Below, in pieces: positions 1-8,149 of a stretch of DNA of 64,000 nt. This DNA comes from Vibrio nereis NBRC 15637 (GTDB lineage Bacteria; Pseudomonadota; Gammaproteobacteria; Enterobacterales; Vibrionaceae), in NCBI RefSeq assembly GCF_001591105.1, contig NZ_BCUD01000002.1, positions 186,001 to 250,000 on the forward strand, read 5' to 3'. The translations under genes were made by a program, and so were the position numbers. How positions within the stretch are numbered: the stretch's first letter is position 1; each line of letters opens with the position of its first letter. The notes beneath the pieces were generated by a model. It was not told the origin of the DNA. It did no database searches and saw only the letters and a program-made list of their open reading frames with translations.

Positions 1-661
1 TGACCATGACAGCAAAAGCAAAAACAGCGGCTGCAATCAACATATAAAACATCACAATGGCGGAAAGTGTCTTATGTAATGCGCTTGTGGTTGTGGCTTC
101 CATTTGCTCAACAACAGCATCAATATCATCGGTATAGAAACCTGTGCCCAACATTACATCCCATTCAGGAATGAATATGGAGTAACTCAGCTTAGGCAGG
201 GTTTCGGTTCCGCCCAGTTTCGGAAAATAGTAAGTTGTGAACTCGCCCGTTTTGGCATTTCGGATCAGATCTTGGATAAAGTAGTGGCCCTTTTTATCTT
301 GTAAGTCCCAAAAATTTTTGCCTACCCCGTCTAGATTCGAGCCTGTGACTTTACGTACTCCTTTCGAGTCGTAGCCAAATATATAGCCTGATTGACCGTA
401 TTCAAGTGCTTGCAATGTTGGTAGTGCTTCTTCAAAGGAGGCGCCTCTTGCGAGGAAAGGAGAGATAGAAGATTCAGCCATCTGGATATAGTTTTTTAGC
501 TCCGCTTTTTTCATATCCATCATATTGGAGCGGGTAGCTTCGATTTGTTGTTGATTGAGCTCGGTTGTTTTGATGTAGGTGTAGCTGAGGGTGCCGAGAG
601 TGACGACTAGCAGCGGAATCAGTGCCAAGATGTACAGGCGACTTTTGATGGTTAGACTCAT
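1..661 (-). CDS. Methyl-accepting chemotaxis protein with single Cache domain (partial, 3' end off window)
   Basis: The N-terminal 220 codons of a chemoreceptor are present; the gene runs off the left edge, so the HAMP and signalling domains are not seen. It starts with ATG at 661 and encodes a short cytoplasmic tail (MSLTIKSR), a first membrane helix at about residues 9-27, and a periplasmic region of about 160 residues. A second membrane helix lies near residues 200-220. The periplasmic part has the sequence pattern of an sCache_2 ligand-binding domain: EYGQSGYIFGYDSKG, then GKNFWDLQDKKG, then a terminal strand with MLGTGFYTDDID. Such domains usually sense small organic acids or amines outside the inner membrane and signal to CheA; the ligand here cannot be read from the sequence. 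The class is inferred from the Cache domain and topology, because the methylation region is missing. Confidence 0.85.
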   Translation of the reverse strand, partial: MSLTIKSRLYILALIPLLVVTLGTLSYTYIKTTELNQQQIEATRSNMMDMKKAELKNYIQMAESSISPFLARGASFEEALPTLQALEYGQSGYIFGYDSKGVRKVTGSNLDGVGKNFWDLQDKKGHYFIQDLIRNAKTGEFTTYYFPKLGGTETLPKLSYSIFIPEWDVMLGTGFYTDDIDAVVEQMEATTTSALHKTLSAIVMFYMLIAAAVFAFAVMV

Positions 662-839
662 ACAGAAATCCTTTTTTTATTATTTTCATAGTCCGTCACA
701 GCGATCAGATATGAATTGTTTTTTGTCTATTTGGCAGAAGGTATCTAGACCTAAAGTTTAGATATTAGAGTAACGATTAAAATGTAGTATGACTGTGAGT
801 GTTGTGAGGTTAATAAAAGTGGAGATCTTAGACTTTAGT

Positions 840-1232
840 CTAGTTTTTCTTAAAACACTGGCCGTTGTCGCATTTTCGTCTACCCGTCAGCCACTTTGAA
901 ATGGTGTAACGGTTGTTAGCGAATTTTATGTAACACCAATCTGCCAAGAGTTTTATGCCCGGCCAGCGCAGTGGCGCATATAGCCATCCTTTTCCAGCCA
1001 ACTGCCACGCTTGATGAGTGACATCTAAACCAAGTAATAGCTTTTGGTCTTGGTCGAGTGCATGAAGAATGGTTGATGCTTTGTTAGCGTCGATGTGTGG
1101 GTAGAGGGAAAATTCGTCTGAGTATATATCCACCAGCTTGATCAGATTATCTTTATCGTGTTGTTTTAATGCCTGCATTTCTCGCGCGCAGATCGGGCAA
1201 GTGCCATCGTAGAAAATGGTTAAATTTGGCAT
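840..1232 (-). CDS. DCC-family thiol-disulfide oxidoreductase-like protein (DUF393)
   Basis: This 130-residue protein begins LTIFYDGTCPICAREM, the DxxCxxC signature that gives the DCC (DUF393, YuxK-like) family its name, at about residues 8-14. The family has a thioredoxin-like outline with a CPxC redox pair, but its partners are poorly known. No signal peptide is visible, so the protein is probably cytoplasmic. A Cys pair near the C-terminus (KCDNGQCFKKN) could be a second redox or metal site. It stands alone, transcribed towards the chemoreceptor gene. Family assignment is firm; function is only inferred. Confidence 0.85.
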   Translation of the reverse strand: MPNLTIFYDGTCPICAREMQALKQHDKDNLIKLVDIYSDEFSLYPHIDANKASTILHALDQDQKLLLGLDVTHQAWQLAGKGWLYAPLRWPGIKLLADWCYIKFANNRYTISKWLTGRRKCDNGQCFKKN

Positions 1233-1409
1233 AGATGCTCTCCATTTAGAGTCACGAATTGTGCGAGTGAATTTTATGTTTCTGTACCAGTTTAATTATG
1301 TGGTTCAACAGGCCGGAATGCTAGAATTGATCACGATGATTAACACTAGGGTGTCAGGTAGGCTTGTGCTAAACTCGCCGCCTTTCAGAATTCATTAGAG
1401 ACTGTACCT

Positions 1410-1766
1410 ATGAGCCTAAAGCAAGAACTTCAGCAACTTCATAATCGCCTAGATACCACGAAACGTAAGCTGGATGCAGCGAAAGGACGTGGTGATCAGG
1501 AACTGGTGACACGCTTTACCGACGAAGCCGACAAGCTAGAAAAGAAAATCAACTCGCTTCAAGGTAAGCAAAAGTACGACATGAACAAAGAGCGTAAAAG
1601 CCTTTTAGATATGCCGTTCTCACGTGAGATCACCAAAGCGGAGCAAGCCGACCTAGGTAAGCTAAAAAAATCGGTACGCGGTCTGGTGATTGTTCACCCA
1701 ATGACGAAATTGGGCAAAGAACTTCGTTTAGATGTGATGACAGGTTTTGCACCAAAGCAGTTTTAA
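1410..1766 (+). CDS. yibL: YibL family ribosome-associated protein
   Basis: A highly charged, lysine-rich protein of 118 residues that matches the length and opening of the YibL family (E. coli YibL is about 120 residues). The first half (residues 1-55) is a predicted coiled coil, with LQQLHNRLDTTKRKLDAAKG followed by a second heptad-rich segment. The basic C-terminal half contains the conserved stretch RGLVIVHPMTKLGKELRLD. In E. coli the protein copurifies with ribosomal particles; its precise role is not established. The gene is monocistronic and is followed 20 bp downstream by a strong symmetrical terminator. Confidence 0.85.
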   Translation: MSLKQELQQLHNRLDTTKRKLDAAKGRGDQELVTRFTDEADKLEKKINSLQGKQKYDMNKERKSLLDMPFSREITKAEQADLGKLKKSVRGLVIVHPMTKLGKELRLDVMTGFAPKQF

Positions 1767-1786
1767 TCGCTGTCGTCACAAGAGTT

Positions 1787-1810
1787 AAAAAGCGCCGATT
1801 GGCGCTTTTT
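1787..1810. terminator. Bidirectional intrinsic terminator
   Basis: A perfect 10-bp stem (AAAAAGCGCC / GGCGCTTTTT) with a GATT loop has an A-run on one side and a T-run on the other. It lies between the convergent yibL gene and the large phosphatase-like gene and can stop transcription from both sides. Confidence 0.9.
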
Positions 1811-1838
1811 CTATATCAGCCTCTCTAAGTTAGGAGAG

Positions 1839-4718
1839 TTAGCGGATATCTAACTTATCCAACAGTGAAGGGTAGCCCCAGCCATTTTCTCCTGCCCACG
1901 CAGGCTCGCCAGTCAAATACTCATACAAGGTGGGCGCTAACGAGCCATTTGCTTCAATACTCAGTGCGTTTGGGCTATCGCCGATAGGTTTACCCCAGAA
2001 TCCGATAAAAGCATCTTTTTCCAGGTAGCTTTCTCCTGCATGGCGCCCTGGCACTTTGGTATTGTAGCCAACCCCGTCTTTAGGGAAGAGATTAATGCTT
2101 CCCGCGCGATCTTCAGCGTACAGTTTGGCCAGCTCCACCACAGCATCCGGTCTTGGGGTAAAGCGTGACAGCTCTCGCCACTGGGCACTGGTACACCAAG
2201 TGGTTGGCTGAGACTGCTTTGCTTGATGAATACACTGATTGACCAGTTGCCCAAACTTTTCGAATTCCTGCTCAGTTGGAGCCGGAAGATACTGGTTAAG
2301 TGTTTGCATTCCTAACAATAATACATTGTCATTCAGGGAGTGATAAAAATAGCGATCGTCATTTTTGATGATGACTTCGTCGTAGCGCTTGCCTGCACGA
2401 TTAGCGATTAAACGCACCTCGCAGTTGGATTCATCACACGTACGGTTGCGAACCGCCATGTAGTCTAAGCTATCGTCCAAGTAATGCAGTGTTTTATCAA
2501 TGATATCGACGGTGCTGCCTGTCTTCGCGTGAGTCGGTGTCCAACGTGTTAATTCTTCATAGGTAGGTTGAGTATCCCAACCTTGGGCGGAGTTAAACAT
2601 GTCGAGCATAAAGTTACCACCCGCAGTAGAGGCTACCACCACATCAATGCCTTTATTACTTGGGTAGTTAAGTGCGTTTGTGATCTTAGGGCCTTCACCT
2701 TCATCAGACGAAATTTTCTTCACGATCAGCGGGTAGCCCAGTTGTTTCTCAAGTGGCGAAAAAACCGCTTTTTCAGGGTTGAGAGTATGGTAAACCGGAG
2801 ATAAGCCATGATCCCCCGCCATTCCAAACAGCGTATTGCTATACACACCAGCACGTTGATAGCTTTTTTCGATCTGACCAATCCAGTAATCCAGTCGGTT
2901 TAATTCACCGGTCGGCATAATGATCTCATCGCTGAACGGGCCAACAAAGTGCGCAAAGTGATCCGGCCAAGGGTTATAGATCAAGGTGTAATCGGGCATT
3001 CCTTTACCATCGAGTTCTGAAAAGGTACGCAGATCTTGCTCAATTTTCCATTTGCGCGTAACCCGAGTGTAAATGTCCCACACCGGGATCGATTGGTAAC
3101 TCTCAATATTATCGATCAGTGATTGGCGCTGTTTGGTGAGTGCTTGCTCGACGTCTGCGCGCTCATTCAATTCTCGTAAACAGCGTTTTTCACCAAAATC
3201 ACGCAAGGCTTCTCCTGCGCCTAAGTTAACCAGTGCGTCGTAACTGGTTTGCGCGTTCCAATCGTATTGCGCATTGCAGTTGAGCGTCTTCAAGTGAGTC
3301 AAACGGTCAAACATGGTTTGCACTTGGTTGGCTTGCATCAGTCGATCGAGTTGCAGAGCGTCGTTGCCAAAGAAGTAATAAGCTCGGTCTTCATGGCGAT
3401 CGACAAAATGAAAATTGGGAATGCCCGTGCCAAATTCGCCAGACACTTTTGCGCCTGTTTTAATGATCGGCAAGTTTCGCACGCTGATGGTTGGAGTCGA
3501 CGACACCCCAACACGCGCGATCGAGTTTAGGTTTTCACTGTACAGACGTTTAAAAAACGGCAGGTAGTGAGGATCTTTATACACTTGCTCGGACAGTACC
3601 TGTAAAAAGCGCGTATCTTGAACATGTTCTGGCTGTGAGTGCTCAAAGGTAGGTTCAGCCGAGAGTTGGCGAGTGTGCTCTTGGTAAGCTTTCTTCACAA
3701 ACGGCTTATCTGGATCCACTAAGCCTTCCATCAAACCTTGTTGTAACCCATCAACGGTAATTTGTACGGCAAAACGTCGCTCTTGCTGTGAGCGCAGAAA
3801 CTCGATGACCCGTTGAGGGGAAGAGTCGAAGGTACTTTGCAGCCAGGTGTTCAGTTTTTCTTGTCTTTCATCGGTGTACACAAATTGGCGATACGCTTTT
3901 AGAACATTCAAACGCACAAAATCGATTAAGCTGATGGTAATGGCTTGAGCTTTGTTATTGGTTTTGTTGGCGAATTCAGGCTGATGATCTTGGATAATGG
4001 CCGTTACCGCACTTTTCATATCGCCGTCATCCATGCTGGTAACTGTTTGTTCCAAGATCCCGACGACGATCGGTTGAATCTTTCTTACCAGCGCCAGATC
4101 ATTGTCGCTTTTAGTTAGGTATGTGTAATGTTCAGGCAGACGATCCATATCCTGCCATTCACCCACTTGAAAAAGTGCGTCGTAAACCGTCACCATCGAC
4201 GCCATAAATTCGCTATCGACTTTTAGCCCTTCTTGGTGAGCCTGATCTTTACTGTGCTGACTTACCTTGTGTGGTTGTGTGTCTTCCAGTGAAAAAAGCG
4301 TGTGCTCGAATCCTTTCAGCGCTTGAGCGTCATAAACCGTTTTTAAATAGGTTTTGAACTGATCATCATCGTTGATGCCTGTGTATCTGTCATAAAACTG
4401 GTACAGGAAGTAACCCAGTGGAATGGCGTAAGTGGGATCGGCCAACTGTCCCATGACTTTGGCTTTGGTTTTGGCGTCTAATGGTAAAGTTAGAAGATAC
4501 GCCTCTAGGGTCATTCCACCGATGGTGAACAGCGTCATATCGCGCGCAAAGCGAGTGGAATAGGTAAGTGATGAGGTGATTTGGTTTTTCAGAATTTCTG
4601 AGGAGTTAAAAATACCGCCAATGACGGGAGTATCCCCCACCTCTGCATAACTTAAGCTCACAGGGGAGAGAGGGGTGATCAGCGCTATCGCAAGCGTACT
4701 TTTCTTAAACCAAGCCAT
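1839..4718 (-). CDS. Large exported alkaline-phosphatase-superfamily protein (phosphodiesterase/pyrophosphatase-like)
   Basis: A 959-residue protein with a clear signal peptide (MAWFKKSTLAIALITPLSPVSLSYA, likely cut after SYA), so it is exported. The N-terminal ~390 residues are helical and resemble nothing I can name. From about residue 400 the chain has the order expected of the alkaline phosphatase/NPP superfamily: a segment STPTISVRNLPIIKTG that could carry the Thr/Ser nucleophile, then PDHFAHFVGPF, then GMAGDHGLSPVYH (metal-binding Asp-His), and a late GRHAGES with a further His. This suggests a metal-dependent phosphomonoesterase or phosphodiesterase acting in the periplasm or outside the cell. 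The substrate is unknown. It is about twice the size of a simple NPP enzyme because of the helical N-terminal part. Confidence 0.75.
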   Translation of the reverse strand: MAWFKKSTLAIALITPLSPVSLSYAEVGDTPVIGGIFNSSEILKNQITSSLTYSTRFARDMTLFTIGGMTLEAYLLTLPLDAKTKAKVMGQLADPTYAIPLGYFLYQFYDRYTGINDDDQFKTYLKTVYDAQALKGFEHTLFSLEDTQPHKVSQHSKDQAHQEGLKVDSEFMASMVTVYDALFQVGEWQDMDRLPEHYTYLTKSDNDLALVRKIQPIVVGILEQTVTSMDDGDMKSAVTAIIQDHQPEFANKTNNKAQAITISLIDFVRLNVLKAYRQFVYTDERQEKLNTWLQSTFDSSPQRVIEFLRSQQERRFAVQITVDGLQQGLMEGLVDPDKPFVKKAYQEHTRQLSAEPTFEHSQPEHVQDTRFLQVLSEQVYKDPHYLPFFKRLYSENLNSIARVGVSSTPTISVRNLPIIKTGAKVSGEFGTGIPNFHFVDRHEDRAYYFFGNDALQLDRLMQANQVQTMFDRLTHLKTLNCNAQYDWNAQTSYDALVNLGAGEALRDFGEKRCLRELNERADVEQALTKQRQSLIDNIESYQSIPVWDIYTRVTRKWKIEQDLRTFSELDGKGMPDYTLIYNPWPDHFAHFVGPFSDEIIMPTGELNRLDYWIGQIEKSYQRAGVYSNTLFGMAGDHGLSPVYHTLNPEKAVFSPLEKQLGYPLIVKKISSDEGEGPKITNALNYPSNKGIDVVVASTAGGNFMLDMFNSAQGWDTQPTYEELTRWTPTHAKTGSTVDIIDKTLHYLDDSLDYMAVRNRTCDESNCEVRLIANRAGKRYDEVIIKNDDRYFYHSLNDNVLLLGMQTLNQYLPAPTEQEFEKFGQLVNQCIHQAKQSQPTTWCTSAQWRELSRFTPRPDAVVELAKLYAEDRAGSINLFPKDGVGYNTKVPGRHAGESYLEKDAFIGFWGKPIGDSPNALSIEANGSLAPTLYEYLTGEPAWAGENGWGYPSLLDKLDIR

Positions 4719-4841
4719 TGACTAAAATCCTTTATACTCAAGATATTGTTCATTGTCGCATCAATTACTATGAGTGCAATGATGAATATGTAGCGGTTTT
4801 TTACCTGAGACGGATTCTGAGTGCGGTCGAATTCTAGAGAC

Positions 4842-4871
4842 AAAAAAGCGCAGCGAGAAATCGCTGCGCTT
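4842..4871 (-). terminator. Intrinsic terminator of malT
   Basis: Read on the minus strand, an 11-bp GC-rich stem (AAGCGCAGCGA with its complement, 4-base loop) is followed by a run of T. It lies 15 bp beyond the malT stop codon. Confidence 0.9.
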
Positions 4872-4885
4872 ATTAGTGATTAAGG

Positions 4886-7594
4886 TTAGTAACCCATTAG
4901 TTGCAATAGGTTTTCGGCGGTTTTCACCGCTTCTTTTCGGTTGGCAATATTCAGCTTTTGGTAAAGGTTACGAATGTGCGTTTTGATCGTGGTACCCGCC
5001 ACATCCAGTTCCTGAGCGATTTGTTCATTGCTAAAGCCGGAGTAGATCAAGCCTAAAACTTGCCATTCACGTTGAGTGAGTGGGCTGGTGCGAACGAGCT
5101 CTGGAATGTTGGGGTGATTGACCAATTTCTCGACAAAATCTTCATCGAAGTGGACCGAACGACTGCGCTGAGTGGTTGAAATCTCTTTCAGTAATTGTTG
5201 GGCGCGGTGGCGCTCTAAATCACCCAACTCGTTTTTGTGATTGAGTTTTTCCAGCACAGGCCCAATCTTGGCACCGTCAACCAAAAAGTTACCCAGCATG
5301 CCAGTTTGGTTGGTCAGCTCAAGTGCTTGTCTAAGGCACTGACGTGCTTTTTCGTCGTCCTGCATGGAGACAGCGAGCGCGGTTTCGACAATCAGGTTGC
5401 GGTTCAGATCGGTCAGCAAATGGTTTTCATTGGCTTGCTGTTGCATGAAGCTCAGCGTATTGATTGCGTCTTCATACAAACCAAGGTTGATTTGAGCTCT
5501 AGCGATGTTGCGCCACTGCAATTGCGTAAAATGGTTACACGCTTGTTTCGGCCTGACCGTTGTTTCTAGCCATTGCTGAATTGACTCAAGATCCCCGCGC
5601 GCTTGCCAGAATAGAATCAATGACAACGACGCATTGGCCGTCCAGTCTACATGGTAGACAGACTGCTTCTGCAAGTGGACGATTTGTTCGATGAACTTAC
5701 CCGCTTTGTCTAGCTCGCCGCGGCCTACCGCAATACGCGCCAGCATTGAGTAGCTATGTAAGTGCTTACTTGGGCTGTGGCGACCTAATACATCCAGTCC
5801 TTTGTATGCGCATTCTTCTGCTTCGTCTAATCTGTTCCAACACCACAATATTTGAGCCCGCACACGGAGCAAAAACTCATGCAAGGGAACTTGCTGTAGC
5901 TGTTGCTCTTCAATCAGTTTAAAGGCGTTGTCCTGAACTTCATAAGCGGCCTGAACATAGCCCTGTGCGATCAGTATTTCACTTTGTTGCAGCATGGCCC
6001 AAAGCGCTTGGTGGTAGACCTGATACTGACGAGCCAGTTTTTCGGTCTGCTGCATCATAGGTAAGGCGCGGCTTAAATGGCCGAGTACGTGGTTCACTTC
6101 GCCCACCACCGACGTTGCCACTATACGGCTGCGGTAGACGGTACTGTCCAGTTGACTCAGTGACAATTCGGCCAACTCGAGCGCTTTTTCCGGCTCATTT
6201 TGGTTGATCGCGACCTGCGCACGCAGTGCATTGAACTCGCCTTGCTCTTTGGTGCTTAATACCACGTTAAAGGCGCTCATTTGCTCGTCCGCTTTGGAAA
6301 GTAGATCACCCACATCGTTGTAACGGTGCTGGCTTTGTGCCAACCAAGCCTGAAGCATACACAGCTTAGGTTCACTGTAGAGCTGTTCCGGAGTTAAAGT
6401 TTCGATCGCTTTTTCCAGCGTTTGTAGCTCTCCAGAGTTGAACATTTTCCAGCCATATTGGCCGATAATGTCGGCTGTTAGCTGGCTGTTCTTCGCTTTT
6501 TGTGCATGACGAAGGGCCTGATGCGGCGAAGAGAGTTTCAACCAAGCTTGTGCGGCTTTCTGATGCAGAGTGGTTTCTTGCTGGGGGATGCGTGCAAAAC
6601 GCTCGTGGGTGAGAAACTCTGCAAACAGATTGTGGAAGCGATACCAGTTTTGCTCCCCTTCCAATGGGTGGATAAACAGACCAAAACGGTTGAGAGACTC
6701 GATCATACTTAGCGCGTCATCGCGTTCGGTTAATGCAGAAACGAGTGCATCGTTAAAGTGATCCAGCACCGAACATTGCAATAAGAATCGGCGTGTTTCG
6801 GAATCCAGCAGATCAAAAACTTCCTCAACCAGGTAGTCCCACAAATGCGCATGATTAAAGTGAGAGAAAGACTCAGCAGATTGAGCGAGCGTCTTGTGCT
6901 GATGCTGTGCTTGCAAGGCAATAAGTTGCAGCGCTGAAGGCCAGCCTTCTACGTAGTTTCTTAAGTCCGTGGCTGTTGTATCGTCGATGCCATCGGCGAC
7001 GCGTTGGTTAAAGAAACGCGTGGTTTCTTCGGTATCAAACGCCAGCATATCATTGCCGATTTCTATCATCAGATCGCGTACGCGCAAGTTTGCTGTGCCA
7101 AGTGGTGGCGCGGCGCGGCTGGTAACGACAAGCGTCAGGTTGTCAGGCATGTGCTTGAGGAAAAAGCGCATGGCTTCATGGATTTCTTCATCACTGATGA
7201 GGTGATAATCGTCTAACACCAAATAACACTCTTGATGAAAAGCAGACATCTCGGAGAAAACTTCGCCAAAAAGGGTGTGAAGAGATGAGAATTGGCGCTT
7301 TTCGGCTAGCTTCTGTGCATTTGGACAAGCATTGTTGGTGGCTTTGTTCAATGCCTGAAGCAGGTAGTTCATAAAACGGAAGGAGTCATTATCACTTTCA
7401 TCGATGCTGTACCAACCAACATTGACTTTATCTGCCAGCCATTGAGAAGCCATGGTGGTTTTGCCGTAGCCTGCTGGGGAGCGAAATAGAACCAGTTTAT
7501 AGCACGGAGCTTGTTGTAATAAATCAAGAACTCTCGGACGAACAATCGCGTTGTGTAAACGTCCCGGACGGGTTAGTTTCGAAGGAATCCACAT
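4886..7594 (-). CDS. malT: Transcriptional activator of the maltose regulon
   Basis: A 902-residue STAND-class regulator, the same length as E. coli MalT (901). It opens with the conserved [13 protein letters not shown] and has a Walker A motif SPAGYGKT at residues 39-46 and a Walker B-like segment CYLVLDDYH near 120-130. A long TPR-like helical sensor region covers about 440-800. The C-terminal LuxR-type helix-turn-helix is at about 830-895 ([22 protein letters not shown]). In the known system maltotriose and ATP drive oligomerisation and binding to MalT boxes at mal promoters. It is divergent from malP across a 555-bp control region holding CRP-like sites and candidate MalT boxes, which fits its role. 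Confidence 0.97.
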   Translation of the reverse strand: MWIPSKLTRPGRLHNAIVRPRVLDLLQQAPCYKLVLFRSPAGYGKTTMASQWLADKVNVGWYSIDESDNDSFRFMNYLLQALNKATNNACPNAQKLAEKRQFSSLHTLFGEVFSEMSAFHQECYLVLDDYHLISDEEIHEAMRFFLKHMPDNLTLVVTSRAAPPLGTANLRVRDLMIEIGNDMLAFDTEETTRFFNQRVADGIDDTTATDLRNYVEGWPSALQLIALQAQHQHKTLAQSAESFSHFNHAHLWDYLVEEVFDLLDSETRRFLLQCSVLDHFNDALVSALTERDDALSMIESLNRFGLFIHPLEGEQNWYRFHNLFAEFLTHERFARIPQQETTLHQKAAQAWLKLSSPHQALRHAQKAKNSQLTADIIGQYGWKMFNSGELQTLEKAIETLTPEQLYSEPKLCMLQAWLAQSQHRYNDVGDLLSKADEQMSAFNVVLSTKEQGEFNALRAQVAINQNEPEKALELAELSLSQLDSTVYRSRIVATSVVGEVNHVLGHLSRALPMMQQTEKLARQYQVYHQALWAMLQQSEILIAQGYVQAAYEVQDNAFKLIEEQQLQQVPLHEFLLRVRAQILWCWNRLDEAEECAYKGLDVLGRHSPSKHLHSYSMLARIAVGRGELDKAGKFIEQIVHLQKQSVYHVDWTANASLSLILFWQARGDLESIQQWLETTVRPKQACNHFTQLQWRNIARAQINLGLYEDAINTLSFMQQQANENHLLTDLNRNLIVETALAVSMQDDEKARQCLRQALELTNQTGMLGNFLVDGAKIGPVLEKLNHKNELGDLERHRAQQLLKEISTTQRSRSVHFDEDFVEKLVNHPNIPELVRTSPLTQREWQVLGLIYSGFSNEQIAQELDVAGTTIKTHIRNLYQKLNIANRKEAVKTAENLLQLMGY

Positions 7595-7772
7595 CTTCTT
7601 ATCCCTGTTCTGAACCGCTCTTTATATTGGTTAAAGTAGAGCGTTGTTGTTGGAATTTTGGTCAATAAGAACCAGTTGTCGAGGATGTTACTTGAGAACC
7701 GTCACTACAGTTATTGATCAACGGCGAGTTTCTTGTGTAATTCACACTTTGCTTTCATCTACGCCTCTTTTT

Positions 7773-7788
7773 TGTGATTTTTATCACC
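7773..7788. promoter_or_regulatory. Candidate CRP site near malT
   Basis: TGTGA-TTTTTA-TCACC matches the CRP consensus TGTGA-N6-TCACA at 9 of 10 defined positions. It lies about 180 bp before the malT start. CRP control of malT is known in E. coli; use of this site is inferred. Confidence 0.65.
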
Positions 7789-7955
7789 TTTTGATCTTTT
7801 TGGAAGTGCGACTTAAGACCTCTCTTGCACCAATAATGATGAAAAATGGGAAATGGGAGAAATCTTAGTGTGATCGAGTATACATATTCATCGATTGGTT
7901 GTTTTTAAGTACATCTAAGTTTCATACACCAGAAGTAGGGTGATTTCGTTTGCGG

Positions 7956-7971
7956 TGTGATCTTAGTCACC
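7956..7971. promoter_or_regulatory. Candidate CRP site upstream of malP
   Basis: TGTGA-TCTTAG-TCACC matches the CRP consensus at 9 of 10 defined positions. It lies about 190 bp before the malP start and upstream of the candidate MalT boxes, an arrangement suited to joint activation. Confidence 0.6.
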
Positions 7972-8050
7972 AGCGCTTAGTGCCAATGGCAAGTTTAATG
8001 AGAGTTAGATCACTGAGCGTCTGGTTGTACGCCTTCTACGCCCTGACTTC

Positions 8051-8082
8051 TCCTCCTAATATGCCCGCAGGGTAGGAGGATG
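8051..8082. promoter_or_regulatory. Candidate MalT boxes as an inverted pair before malP
   Basis: A perfect 8-bp inverted repeat, TCCTCCTA (8051-8058) and TAGGAGGA (8073-8080), has centres 22 bp apart. Each arm contains GGAGGA, close to the core of the E. coli MalT box (GGGGAKGAGG, about 7 of 10 matches per arm). The position about 70-100 bp before the malP start suits activator binding. A leader RNA hairpin is an alternative reading, but no T-run follows. Confidence 0.45.
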
Positions 8083-8149
8083 TTTTGGTTGTCGTGCCAA
8101 TGCACGATATGTCTCAGATGGATTAAAACCAATAAGTGAGATTTCTCTA

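Noticed and set aside
7734..7746. TGTGTAATTCACA as a second CRP site near malT
   Set aside because: The two half-sites are too close together (spacer shorter than the required six bases between TGTGA and TCACA).
7644..7868. 74-codon frame in the malT-malP gap
   Set aside because: It covers a CRP-like site, lacks a ribosome-binding site and reads as random sequence.
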